From: Calliopsis andreniformis
Taxonomy: Eukaryota > Arthropoda > Insecta > Hymenoptera > Andrenidae
Length of the DNA: 64,000 nucleotides
Reading direction: 5' to 3'
Assembly: GCF_051401765.1 (NCBI RefSeq)
Contig: NC_135068.1
Location: 1,240,001-1,304,000 of the forward strand
Numbering within the stretch: position 1 is the stretch's first letter; each line of letters starts with the position of its first letter. Under the pieces are notes generated by a model. The model was given only the letters and a program-made list of their open reading frames with translations, was not told where the DNA came from and made no database searches. This document shows, piece after piece, positions 11,635 to 23,923 of this stretch. The position numbers and the translations under genes were made by a program.

Positions 11635-12796
11635 GCCTAGGTTGCCCGGAACGTAGAAATGGACATTACTTTTACACTGGTTTCAATCATATCTATTATA
11701 CGATGGAAAAACTGTTGTATTTTTATTGTATTTTATGCTTCTGGCGTTGACTTCTCAGGCCCGAGCTATTCGATCTTGTGATGCATCGCCCCAGAGTGAA
11801 GCCTATGTCGCCCGAAACGTAGAAATGACAATTACTTTCACAGTGGTTGCAATTACTCCTGTTATACAATGAAAAAACTGTTGTATTTTTATTGCATTTT
11901 ATGCTTCTGGCGTTCACTTCTAATGCCCGAGCCCTACGATTTGGTGGGGCAACGAGCTAGAGTGGAGCCTAGGTTGCCCGGAACGTAGAAATAACCATTA
12001 ATTTCACACTGGTTGCAATTACTCCTGATATACAATGGAAAAACTGATGTATTTTTATTGTATTTTATGCTTCTGGCGTTGACTTCTATGGCCCGAGCTA
12101 TTCGATTTGGTCGAGCAGCGCCCTAGTGTGAAACCTAGGTTTCCCGTGACGTAGAAATACCCATTAATTTCACACTGGTTGCAATTACTCCTGATATACC
12201 ATGGAAAAACTGTTGTGTTTTTATTGTATTTTATGCTTCTGGCGTTGACTTCTAAAGCCCGAGCTATTCGATCTTGTGAAGCATCGCACTAGAGTGAAGC
12301 CTAGGTCGCCCGAAACGTAGAAATGAACATTACTTTGACACTGGTTGCAATTATTCCTTTTATACGATGGAAAAACTGTTGTATTTATATTGTATTTTAT
12401 GCTTCTGGCGTTGACACCTAAGGCCCTAATTATTCGATGTGGTGGAGCAACGACCTAGAGTGAAGCCTAGGTTGCCCGGAACGTAGAAATAACCATTAAT
12501 TTCACACTGGTTGTAATTACTCCTGTTATACAATGGAAAAAATGTTGTATTTATATTGTATTTTATGCTTCTGGCGTTGACACCCAAGGCCCGAGCTATT
12601 CGATTTGGTGGAGCAACGAGCTAGAGTGAAGCCTAGGTTAGCCGGAACGTAGAAATGAACATTACTTTCACGCTGGTTGCAATTATTTCTATTATACGAT
12701 GGAAAAACTGGTGTATTTATATTGTGTTTTATGCTTCTGGCGTTGACACCTAAGGCCCTAATTATTCGATGTGGTGGAGCAACGACCTAGAGTGAA
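11635..12796. repeat. 7-mer HOR copy 1 (1,162 bp tandem duplication)
   Basis: This unit of seven monomers is followed at once by a second copy at 12,797-13,958, at an exact 1,162-base offset (7 x 166). Diagnostic variants recur in order: aaatggacattac, gacttctcaggcccg, gttcacttctaatgcc, ctgatatacaatgg, tttcccgtgacg, ggaaaaaatgttg and gacacccaagg. The copies differ at only a few sites, for example catatctatt here versus catttctatt, ggttagccgg versus ggttggccgg, and ttgtaattac versus ttgcaattac. This looks like a recent unequal exchange. Confidence 0.85.
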
Positions 12797-13958
12797 GCCT
12801 AGGTTGCCCGGAACGTGGAAATGGACATTACTTTTACACTGGTTTCAATCATTTCTATTATACGATGGAAAAACTGTTGTATTTTTATTGTATTTTATGC
12901 TTCTGGCGTTGACTTCTCAGGCCCGAGCTATTCGATCTTGTGATGCATCGCCCCAGAGTGAAGCCTATGTCGCCCGAAACGTAGAAATGACAATTACTTT
13001 CACAGTGGTTGCAATTACTCCTGTTATACAATGAAAAAACTGTTGTATTTTTATTGCATTTTATGCTTCTGGCGTTCACTTCTAATGCCCGAGCCCTACG
13101 ATTTGGTGGGGCAACGAGCTAGAGTGGAGCCTAGGTTGCCCGGAACGTAGAAATAACCATTAATTTCACACTGGTTGCAATTACTCCTGATATACAATGG
13201 AAAAACTGATGTATTTTTATTGTATTTTATGCTTCTGGCGTTGACTTCTATGGCCCGAGCTATTCGATTTGGTCGAGCAGCGCCCTAGTGTGAAACCTAG
13301 GTTTCCCGTGACGTAGAAATACCCATTAATTTCACACTGGTTGCAATTACTCCTGATATACCATGGAAAAACTGTTGTGTTTTTATTGTATTTTATGCTT
13401 CTGGCGTTGACTTCTAAAGCCCGAGCTATTCGATCTTGTGAAGCATCGCACTAGAGTGAAGCCTAGGTCGCCCGAAACGTAGAAATGAACATTACTTTGA
13501 CACTGGTTGCAATTATTCCTTTTATACGATGGAAAAACTGTTGTATTTATATTGTATTTTATGCTTCTGGCGTTGACACCTAAGGCCCTAATTATTCGAT
13601 GTGGTGGAGCAACGACCTAGAGTGAAGCCTAGGTTGCCCGGAACGTAGAAATAACCATTAATTTCACACTGGTTGCAATTACTCCTGTTATACAATGGAA
13701 AAAATGTTGTATTTATATTGTATTTTATGCTTCTGGCGTTGACACCCAAGGCCCGAGCTATTCGATTTGGTGGAGCAACGAGCTAGAGTGAAGCCTAGGT
13801 TGGCCGGAACGTAGAAATGAACATTACTTTCACGCTGGTTGCAATTATTTCTATTATACGATGGAAAAACTGGTGTATTTATATTGTGTTTTATGCTTCT
13901 GGCGTTGACACCTAAGGCCCTAATTATTCGATGTGGTGGAGCAACGACCTAGAGTGAA
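12797..13958. repeat. 7-mer HOR copy 2 (1,162 bp tandem duplication)
   Basis: Second copy of the 11,635-12,796 unit. Its first monomer carries gaacgtggaaatgg instead of gaacgtagaaatgg. The region 12,800-14,180 also aligns with 16,285-17,665 at an offset of 3,485 (21 monomers less one base), which links this 7-mer to the later 16-mer HOR. Confidence 0.85.
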
Positions 13959-14680
13959 GCCTAGGTCGCCCGAAACGGAGGAATGACCATTACTTTCACA
14001 CTGGTTGCAATTACTCCTGTTATACAATGGAAAAACTGTTGTATTTTTATTGTATTTTATGCTTCTGGCGTTGACACCTAAGGCCCTAATTATTCGATGT
14101 GGTGGAGAAACGACCTACAGTGAAGCCTGGTTTTCCCGGAACGTAGAAATGAACATTACTTTCACACTGGTTGCAATTATTTCTATTATACGATGGAAAA
14201 ACTGTTGTATTTTCATTGTATTTTATGCTTCTGGCGTTGACTTCTAAGTCCCGATCTATTCGATCTGGTGGAACGCCGTCCTAGACTGACGCCTAGGTTG
14301 CCCGGAACGTAGAAATAACCTTTAATTTCACACTGGTTGCAATTACTCCTGTTATACAATGAAAAAACTGTTGTATTTTTATTGCATTTTATGCTTCTGG
14401 CGTTCACTTCTAAGGCCCGAGCTCTACGATTTGGTGGGGCAACGAGCTAGAGTGGAGCCTAGGTTGCCCGGAACGTAGAAATAACCATTAATTTCACACT
14501 GTGTTCAATTACTCCTGTTATAAATGGAAAAATTTATTGTGTTGAATTGTATTTTGTGCTTCTGGCGTTGACATCTAAGGCTCGACCTATTCGATGTGGT
14601 GGAGCTACGAGCTAGACTGAAGCCTAGGTTGCCCGGAACGTAGAAATGACCATTACATTCACACTGGTTGCAATTACTCC
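13959..14680. repeat. Satellite run shared with about 22,755-23,640
   Basis: About four monomers. Bases to about 14,240 match 22,755-23,037 (offset 8,797, 53 monomers less one base). From about 14,180 the match continues at offset 8,963, one monomer more, up to 14,960 against 23,923. The run includes the divergent 165-bp monomer listed separately. No other sequence class is present. Confidence 0.7.
14395..14559. repeat. Divergent 165-bp satellite monomer
   Basis: This monomer departs strongly in its last third. The usual cacactggttgc becomes cacactgtgttc, gttatacaatgg becomes gttataaatgg (two bases lost), and the tail reads aatttattgtgttgaattg. It still joins in phase to the next monomer. 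A near-identical partner lies at 23,358-23,522 in the same context. The clustered changes could be mutation or conversion from a distant subfamily. Confidence 0.75.
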
Positions 14681-15012
14681 TGATATACAATGGAAAAACT
14701 GATGTATTTTTATTGTATTTTATGCTTCTGGCGTTGACTTCTATGGCCCGAGCTATTCGATTTGGTCGAGCAGCGCCCTAGAGTGAAACCTAGGTTTCCC
14801 GTGACGTAGAAATACCCATTAATTTCACACTGGTTGCAATTACTCCTGATATACCATGGAAAAACTGTTGTATTTTTATTGTATTTTGTGCTTCTGGTGT
14901 TGACTTCTAAAGCTCGAGCTATTCGATCTTTTGAAGCATCGCCCTAGAGTGAAGCCTAGGTCGCCCGAAACGGAGGAATGACCATTACTTTCACACTGGT
15001 TGCAATTACTCC
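14681..15012. repeat. 332-bp dimer tandem duplication, copy 1
   Basis: Two monomers starting inside the tgatatacaatgg segment: one of the gtcgagcagcgcc / tttcccgtgacg type and one of the aaagctcgagc / cttttgaagc / cggaggaatg type. They are followed immediately by copy 2 at an exact 332-base offset. By eye the copies differ at one base (cccattaat here, cccactaat in copy 2). This is among the most recent-looking events in the window. Confidence 0.85.
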
Positions 15013-15344
15013 TGATATACAATGGAAAAACTGATGTATTTTTATTGTATTTTATGCTTCTGGCGTTGACTTCTATGGCCCGAGCTATTCGATTTGGTCG
15101 AGCAGCGCCCTAGAGTGAAACCTAGGTTTCCCGTGACGTAGAAATACCCACTAATTTCACACTGGTTGCAATTACTCCTGATATACCATGGAAAAACTGT
15201 TGTATTTTTATTGTATTTTGTGCTTCTGGTGTTGACTTCTAAAGCTCGAGCTATTCGATCTTTTGAAGCATCGCCCTAGAGTGAAGCCTAGGTCGCCCGA
15301 AACGGAGGAATGACCATTACTTTCACACTGGTTGCAATTACTCC
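15013..15344. repeat. 332-bp dimer tandem duplication, copy 2
   Basis: Second copy of 14,681-15,012. At its end the sequence passes within ttgcaattactcc to ttttagacgatgg, a different monomer type, which defines the right-hand junction near 15,344. Confidence 0.85.
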
Positions 15345-15469
15345 TTTTAGACGATGGAGAAACTGTTGTATTTATATTGTATTTTATGCTTCTGGCGTTG
15401 ACACCTAAGGCCCTAATTATTCGATGTGGTGGAGCAACGACCTAGAGTGAAGCCTAGGTTGCCCGGAAC
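15345..15469. repeat. Junction monomer before the 16-mer HOR
   Basis: Less than one monomer, with ttttagacgatggagaaac and gacacctaaggcccta. It matches about 6,550-6,675. It is satellite only. Confidence 0.6.
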
Positions 15470-18125
15470 GTAGAAATAACCATTAATTTCACACTGGTTG
15501 CAATTACTCCTGTTATACAATGGAAAAACTGTTGTATTTTCATTGTATTTTATGCTTCTGGTGTTGGCTTTCAATGCCCGAGCTATTCGAGTTGGTGGAG
15601 CAACGAGCTATAGTGAAGCCTACGTTGCCCGGAACGTAGAAATGAACATTACATTCACACTGGTTGCAATTATTTCTATTATACGATTGAAAAACTGTTG
15701 TATTTTCATTGTATTTTATGCTTCTGGCGTTGACTTCTAAGGCCCGAGCTATTGGATTTGGTGGAGCAACGAGCTAGAGTGAAGCCTAGGATGCCCGGAA
15801 CGCAGAAATGAACATTACTTTCACACTGGTTGCAATTATTTCTATTATACGACGGAAAAACTGTTGTATTTATATTGTAATTTATGCTTCTGGCGTTGAC
15901 TTCTAAGGCCCGAGCTATCCGATCTTGTGAAGCATCGCCGTAGAGTGAAGCCTAGGTTGCCCGGAACGTAGAAATAACCATTAATTTCACACTGGTTGCA
16001 ATTACTCCTGTTATACGATGGATAAACTGTTGTATTTTTACTGTATTTTATGCTTCTGGCGTTGATTTCTAAAGCCCTAGCTGTTCTGTCAGGTAAACCA
16101 TCGCCCTAGAGTGGAGACTGGGTTGCCCGGAACGTAGAAATGACTATTACTTTATCACTTGTTGCAATTATTCTGATTATACGATGGAAAAACTGTTGTA
16201 TTTTTATTGTATTTCATGCTTCTGACGTTGACTTCTAAGCCCCGAGCTATTCGATTTGGTGGAGCAACGAGCTAGAGTTAAGCCTAGGTTGCCCGGAACG
16301 TAGAAATGGACATTACTTTTACACTGGTTTCAATCATTTCTATTATACGATGGAAAAGCTGTTGTATTTTTATTGTATTTTATGCTTCTGGCGTTGACTT
16401 CTCAGGCCCGAGCTATTCGATCTTGTGAAGCATCGCCCCAGAGTGAAGCCTATGTCGCCCGAAACGTAGAAATGACAATTACTTTCACACTGGTTGCAAT
16501 TACTCCTGTTATACAATGAAAAAACTGTTGTATTTTTATTGCATTTTATGCTTCTGGCGTTCACTTCTAAGGCCCGAGCTCTACGACTTGTTGGGGCAAC
16601 GAGCTAGAGTGGAGCCTAGGTTGCCCGGAACGTAGAAATAACCATTAATTTCACACTGGTTGCAATTACTCCTGATATACAATGGAAAAACTGATGTATT
16701 TTTATTGTATTTTATGCTTCTGGCGTTGACTTCTATGGCCCGAGCTATTCGATTTGGTCGAGCAGCGCCCTAGTGTGAAACCTAGGTTTCCCGTGACGTA
16801 GAAATACCCATTAATTTCACACTGGTTGCAATTACTCCTGATATACCATGGAAAAACTGTTGTGTTTTTATTGTATTTTATGCTTCTGGCGTTGACTTCT
16901 AAAGCCCGAGCTATTCGATCTTGTGAAGCATCGCACTAGAGTGAAGCCTAGGTCGCCCGAAACGTAGAAATGAACATTACTTTGACACTGGTTGCAATTA
17001 TTCCTTTTATACGATGGAAAAACTGTTGTATTTATATTGTATTTTATGCTTCTGGCGTTGACACCTAAGGCCCTAATTATTCGATGTGGTGGAGCAACGA
17101 CCTAGAGTGAAGCCTAGGTTGCCCGGAACGTAGAAATAACCATTAATTTCACACTGGTTGCAATTACTCCTGTTATACAATGGAAAAAATGTTGTATTTA
17201 TATTGTATTTTATGCTTCTGGCGTTGACACCCAAGGCCCGAGCTATTCGATTTGGTGGAGCAACGAGCTAGAGTGAAGCCTAGGTTGGCCGGAACGTAGA
17301 AATGAACATTACTTTCACGCTGGTTGCAATTATTTCTATTATACGATGGAAAAACTGGTGTATTTATATTGTGTTTTATGCTTCTGGCGTTGACACCTAA
17401 GGCCCTAATTATTCGATGTGGTGGAGCAACGACCTAGAGTGAAGCCTAGGTCGCCCGAAACGGAGGAATGACCATTACTTTCACACTGGTTGCAATTACT
17501 CCTGTTATACAATGGAAAAACTGTTGTATTTTTATTGTATTTTATGCTTCTGGCGTTGACACCTAAGGCCCTAATTATTCGATGTGGTGGAGAAACGACC
17601 TACAGTGAAGCCTGGTTTTCCCGGAACGTAGAAATGAACATTACTTTCACACTGGTTGCAATTACTCCGGTTATACAATGGAAAAACTGTTGTATTTTTA
17701 TTGTATTTTAAGCTTCTGGTGTTGACTTCTAAGGCCCGACCTATTCGAATTGGTGCAGCAGCTCCCTAGAGTGAAACCTAGGCTTCCCGGGACGTAGAAA
17801 TACCCATTAATTTCACACTGGTTGCAATTACTCCTGTTATAGGATGGAAAAACTGTTGTACTTTTATTGCATTTTATGCTTCTGGCGTTTACTTCTAAGG
17901 CCCGAGCTCTTCGATTTGGTGGGGCAACGAGCTAGAGTGGAGCCAAGGTTGCCCGGAACGTAGAAATAACCATTAATTTCACACTGGTTGCAATTACTCC
18001 TGTTATACAATGGAAAAACTGTTGTACTTTTATTACATTTTATGCTTCTGGCGTTGACTTCTAAGGCCCGAGCTCTTCGATTTGGTGGGGCAACGAGCTA
18101 GAGCGGAGCCTAGGTTGCCCGGACC
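15470..18125. repeat. 16-mer HOR copy 1 (2,656 bp)
   Basis: Sixteen monomers in a fixed order. The markers include ggtgttggctttcaatg (15,559), ctgttctgtcagg (16,081), gacttctcaggcccg, gttcacttctaagg, tttcccgtgacg, ggaaaaaatgttg, gacacccaagg and ggagaaacgacctacag. Bases 15,470-17,660 match 18,126-20,315 at a constant offset of 2,656 (16 x 166). The last three monomers (about 17,660-18,125), of the aattggtgcagcagctccc and agctcttcgatttggtgg types, differ from copy 2 but match about 20,980-21,270 at an offset of 3,320 (20 monomers). The HOR is therefore not perfectly regular. Confidence 0.85.
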
Positions 18126-20440
18126 GTAGTAATAACCATTAATTTCACACTGGTTGCAATTACTCCTGTTATACAATGGAAAAACTGTTGTATTTTCATT
18201 GTATTTTATGCTTCTGGTGTTGGCTTTCAATGCCCGAGCTATTCGAGTTGGTGGAGCAACGAGCTATAGTGAAGCCTAGGTTGCCCGGAACGTAGAAATG
18301 AACATTACATTCACACTGGTTGCAATTATTTCTATTATACGATTGAAAAACTGTTGTATTTTCATTGTATTTTATGCTTCTGGCGTTGACTTCTAAGGCC
18401 CGAGCTATTGGATTTGGTGGAGCAACGAGCTAGAGTGAAGCCTAGGATGCCCGGAACGCAGAAATGAACATTACTTTCACACTGGTTGCAATTATTTCTA
18501 TTATACGACGGAAAAACTGTTGTATTTATATTGTAATTTATGCTTCTGGCGTTGACTTCTAAGGCCCGAGCTATCCGATCTTGTGAAGCATCGCCGTAGA
18601 GTGAAGCCTAGGTTGCCCGGAACGTAGAAATAACCATTAATTTCACACTGGTTGCAATTACTCCTGTTATACGATGGATAAACTGTTGTATTTTTACTGT
18701 ATTTTATGCTTCTGGCGTTGATTTCTAAAGCCCTAGCTGTTCTGTCAGGTAAACCATCGCCCTAGAGTGGAGACTGGGTTGCCCGGAACGTAGAAATGAC
18801 TATTACTTTATCACTTGTTGCAATTATTCTGATTATACGATGGAAAAACTGTTGTATTTTTATTGTATTTCATGCTTCTGACGTTGACTTCTAAGCCCCG
18901 AGCTATTCGATTTGGTGGAGCAACGAGCTAGAGTTAAGCCTAGGTTGCCCGGAACGTAGAAATGGACATTACTTTTACACTGGTTTCAATCATTTCTATT
19001 ATACGATGGAAAAGCTGTTGTATTTTTATTGTATTTTATGCTTCTGGCGTTGACTTCTCAGGCCCGAGCTATTCGATCTTGTGAAGCATCGCCCCAGAGT
19101 GAAGCCTATGTCGCCCGAAACGTAGAAATGACAATTACTTTCACACTGGTTGCAATTACTCCTGTTATACAATGAAAAAACTGTTGTATTTTTATTGCAT
19201 TTTATGCTTCTGGCGTTCACTTCTAAGGCCCGAGCTCTACGACTTGTTGGGGCAACGAGCTAGAGTGGAGCCTAGGTTGCCCGGAACGTAGAAATAACCA
19301 TTAATTTCACACTGGTTGCAATTACTCCTGATATACAATGGAAAAACTGATGTATTTTTATTGTATTTTATGCTTCTGGCATTGACTTCTATGGCCCGAG
19401 CTATTCGATTTGGTCGAGCAGCGCCCTAGTGTGAAACCTAGGTTTCCCGTGACGTAGAAATACCCATTAATTTCACACTGGTTGCAATTACTCCTGATAT
19501 ACCATGGAAAAACTGTTGTGTTTTTATTGTATTTTATGCTTCTGGCGTTGACTTCTAAAGCCCGAGCTATTCGATCTTGTGAAGCATCGCACTAGAGTGA
19601 AGCCTAGGTCGCCCGAAACGTAGAAATGAACATTACTTTGACACTGGTTGCAATTATTCCTTTTATACGATGGAAAAACTGTTGTATTTATATTGTATTT
19701 TATGCTTCTGGCGTTGACACCTAAGGCCCTAATTATTCGATGTGGCGGAGCAACGACCTAGAGTGAAGCCTAGGTTGCCCGGAACGTAGAAATAACCATT
19801 AATTTCACACTGGTTGCAATTACTCCTGTTATACAATGGAAAAATTGTTGTATTTATATTGTATTTTATGCTTCTGGCGTTGACACCCAAGGCCCGAGCT
19901 ATTCGATTTGGTGGAGCAACGAGCAAGAGTGAAGCCTAGGTTGGCCGGAACGTAGAAATGAACATTACTTTCACGCTGGTTGCAATTATTTCTATTATAC
20001 GATGGAAAAACTGGTGTATTTATATTGTGTTTTATGCTTCTGGCGTTGACACCTAAGGCCCTAATTATTCGATGTGGTGGAGCAACGACCTAGAGTGAAG
20101 CCTAGGTCGCCCGAAACGGAGGAATGACCATTACTTTCACACTGGTTGCAATTACTCCTGTTATACAATGGAAAAACTGTTGTATTTTTATTGTATTTTA
20201 TGCTTCTGGCGTTGACACCTAAGGCCCTAATTATTCGATGTGGTGGAGAAACGACCTACAGTGAAGCCTGGTTTGCCCGGAACGTAGAAATGTACATTAC
20301 TTTCACACTGGTTGCAATTATTTCTATTATACGATGGAAAAACTGTTGTATTTTCAGTGTATTTTATGCTTCTGGCGTTGACTTCTAAGGCCCGAACTAT
20401 TCGATTTGGTGGAGCAACGAGCTAGAGTGAAGCCTAGGAT
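18126..20440. repeat. 16-mer HOR copy 2
   Basis: Bases 18,126-20,315 repeat copy 1, and bases 18,935-20,440 are repeated again in copy 3 at 21,591-23,096, both at a 2,656-base offset. The marker ctgttctgtcagg is at 18,737. A few single-base differences separate the copies, such as tctggcattgacttctatgg here versus tctggcgttgac in copy 1. The former is shared with copy 3, so copies 2 and 3 are closer relatives there. Confidence 0.85.
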
Positions 20441-21590
20441 GCCCGGAACGCAGAAATGAACATTACTTTCACACTGGTTGCAATTATTTCTATTATACGA
20501 CGGAAAAACTGTTGTATTTATATTGTATTTTATGCTTCTGGCGTTGACACCTAAGGCCCTAACTATTCGATGTGGTGGAGCAGCGCCCTAGAGTGAAGCC
20601 TAGGTTACCCGGAACGTAGAAATAACCATTAATTTCACACTGGTTGCAATTACTCCTGTTATACAATGGAAAAGAGGTTGTATTTTTATTGTATTTTATG
20701 CTTCTGGCATTGACACATAAGGCCCTAACTGTTCCATGTGATGGAGCATCGCCCTATAGTGAAGCCTAGGTTGCCCGAAACGTAGAAATAACAATTAATT
20801 GCACACTGGTTGCAATTACTCCTGTTATACAATGGAAGAACTGTTGGATTTTTATTGTATTTTATGCTTCTGGCGCTGACTTCTAATGCCCGAGCTATTC
20901 GACTTGGTGGAGCAACTAGCTAGAGTGGAGTCTAGGTTGCCCGGAACGCAGAAATAACCATTAATTTCACACTGGTTGCAATTACTCCGGTTATACAATG
21001 GAAAAACTGTTGTATTTTTATTGTATTTTAAGCTTCTGATGTTGACTTCTAAGGCCCGAGCTATTCGAATTGGTGCAGCAGCTCCCTAGAGTGAAACCTA
21101 GGCTTCCCGGGACGTAGAAATACCCATTAATTTCACACTGGTTGCAATTACTCCTGTTATAGGATGGAAAAACTGTTGTACTTTTATTGCATTTTATGCT
21201 TCTGGCGTTTACTTCTAAGGCCCGAGCTCTTCGATTTGGTGGGGCAACGAGCTAGAGTGGAGCCTAGGTTGCCCGGAACGTAGAAGTAACCATTAATTTC
21301 ACACTGGTTGCAATTACTCCTGTTATACAATGGAAAAACTGTTGTACTTTTATTGCATTATATGCTTCTGGCGTTGACTTCTAAGGCCCGAGCTGCTCGA
21401 TTTGGTGGGGCAACGAGCTAGAGCGGAGCCTAGGTTGCCCGGACCATAGAAATAACCATTAATTTCACACTGGTTGCAATTACTCCTTTTATACGATGGA
21501 AAAACTGTTGTATTTCTATTGTATTTTATGCTTCTGGCGTTGATACCTAAGCCCCTAACTTTTCGATTTGGTGGAGCAACGCCCTAGAGT
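20441..21590. repeat. About seven monomers between 16-mer copies 2 and 3, shared with 1,925-2,670
   Basis: This stretch holds the unusual monomer with ggaaaagaggttg and tgttccatgtgatgg at 20,730, which matches 2,141. It also holds the aattggtgcagcagctccc monomer and the gagctgctcg monomer near 21,390. The order follows that at 1,925-2,670, with two additional monomers here. It replaces the first part of the 16-mer unit as seen in copies 1 and 2. Confidence 0.7.
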
Positions 21591-23096
21591 GAAGCCTAGG
21601 TTGCCCGGAACGTAGAAATGGACATTACTTTTACACTGGTTTCAATCATTTCTATTATACGATGGAAAAACTGTTGTATTTTTATTGTATTTTATGCTTC
21701 TGGCGTTGACTTCTCAGGCCCGAGCTATTCGATCTTGTGAAGCATCGCCCCAGAGTGAAGCCTATGTCGCCCGAAACGTAGAAATGACAATTACTTTCAC
21801 AGTGGTTGCAATTACTCCTGTTATACAAAGAAAAAACTGTTGTATTTTTATTGCATTTTATGCTTCTGGCGTTCACTTCTAATGCCCGAGCCCTACGATT
21901 TGGTGGGGCAACGAGCTAGAGTGGAGCCTAGGTTGCCCGGAACGTAGAAATAACCATTAATTTCACACTGGTTGCAATTACTCCTGATATACAATGGAAA
22001 AACTGATGTATTTTTATTGTATTTTATGCTTCTGGCATTGACTTCTATGGCCCGAGCTATTCGATTTGGTCGAGCAGCGCCCTAGTGTGAAACCTAGGTT
22101 TCCCGTGACGTAGAAATACCCATTAATTTCACACTGGTTGCAATTACTCCTGATATACCATGGAAAAACTGTTGTGTTTTTATTGTATTTTATGCTTCTG
22201 GCGTTGACTTCTAAAGCCCGAGCTATTCGATCTTGTGAAGCATCGCACTAGAGTGAAGCCTAGGTCGCCCGAAACGTAGAAATGAATATTACTTTGACAC
22301 TGGTTGCAATTATTCCTTTTATACGATGGAAAAACTGTTGTATTTATATTGTATTTTATGCTTCTGGCGTTGACACCTAAGGACCTAATTATTCGATGTG
22401 GTGGAGCAACGACCTAGAGTGAAGCCTAGGTTGCCCGGAACGTAGAAATAACCATTAATTTCACACTGGTTGCAATTACTCCTGTTATACAATGGAAAAA
22501 TTGTTGTATTTATATTGTATTTTATGCTTCTGGCGTTGACACCCAAGGCCCGAGCTATTCGATTTGGTGGAGCAACGAGCTAGAGTGAAGCCTAGGTTGG
22601 CCGGAACGTAGAAATGAACATTACTTTCACGCTGGTTGCAATTATTTCTATTATACGATGGAAAAACTGGTGTATTTATATTGTGTTTTATGCTTCTGGC
22701 GTTGACACCTAAGGCCCTAATTATTCGATGTGGTGGAGCAACGACCTAGAGTGAAGCCTAGGTCGCCCGAAACGGAGGAATGACCATTACTTTCACACTG
22801 GTTGCAATTACTCCTGTTATACAATGGAAAAACTGTTGTATTTTTATTGTATTTTATGCTTCTGGCGTTGACACCTAAGGCCCTAATTATTCGATGTGGT
22901 GGAGAAACGACCTACAGTGAAGCCTGGTTTGCCCGGAACGTAGAAATGAACATTACTTTCACACTGGTTGCAATTATTTCTATTATACGATGGAAAAACT
23001 GTTGTATTTTCAGTGTATTTTATGCTTCTGGCGTTGACTTCTAAGGCCCGAACTATTCGATTTGGTGGAGCAACGAGCTAGAGTGAAGCCTAGGTT
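21591..23096. repeat. 16-mer HOR copy 3 (partial, about nine monomers)
   Basis: Matches 18,935-20,440 at an offset of 2,656. It includes gacttctcaggcccg, then a monomer where the usual acaatgaaaaaac is acaaagaaaaaac, then tttcccgtgacg, gacacccaagg and ggagaaacgacctacag. After about 23,096 it moves to monomers shared with 14,180-14,960. Confidence 0.82.
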
Positions 23097-23923
23097 GCCC
23101 GGAACGTAGAAATGAACATTACTTTCACACTGGTTGCAATTATTTCTATTATACGAAGGAAAAACTGTTGTATTTTTATTGTGTTTTATGCTTCTGGCGT
23201 TGACTTCTAAGTCCCGATCTATTCGATCTGGTGGAGCGACGCCCTAGACTGAAGCCTACGTTGCCCGGAACGTAGAAATAACCTTTAATTTCACACTGGC
23301 TGCAATTACTCCTGTTATACAATGAAAAAACTGTTGTATTTTTATTGCATTTTATGCTTCTGGCGTTCACTTCTAAGGCCCGAGCTCTACGATTTGGTGG
23401 GGCAACGAGCTAGAGTGGAGCCTAGGTTGCCCGGAACGTAGAAATAACCATTAATTTCACACTGTTCTCAATTACTCCTGTTATAAATGGAAAAATTTAT
23501 TGTGTTGAATTGTATTTTGTGCTTCTGGCGTTGACATCTAAGGCCCGATCTATTCGATGTGGTGGAGCTACGAGCTAGACTGAAGCCTAGGTTGCCCGGA
23601 ACGTAGAAATGACCATTACATTCACACTGGTTGCAATTACTCCTGATATACAATGGAAAAACTGATGTATTTTTATTGTATTTTATGCTTCTGGCGTTGA
23701 CTTCTATGGCCCGAGCTATTCGATTTGGTCGAGCAGCGCCCTAGAGTGAAACCTAGGTTTCCCGTGACGTAGAAATACCCATTAATTTCACACTGGTTGC
23801 AATTACTCCTGATATACCATGGAAAAACTGTTGTATTTTTATTGTATTTTGTGCTTCTGGTGTTGACTTCTAAAGCTCGAGCTATTCGATCTTTTGAAGC
23901 ATCGCCCTAGAGTGAAGCCTAGG
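23097..23923. repeat. Satellite run copied from or to 14,180-14,960
   Basis: Five monomers in the same order as at 14,180-14,960 (offset 8,963, 54 monomers less one base). They include the divergent 165-bp monomer at 23,358-23,522 and the dimer that is duplicated at 14,681-15,344, present once here. The single copy here suggests the 332-bp duplication happened after the two regions separated, or that one copy was lost here. Confidence 0.75.
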
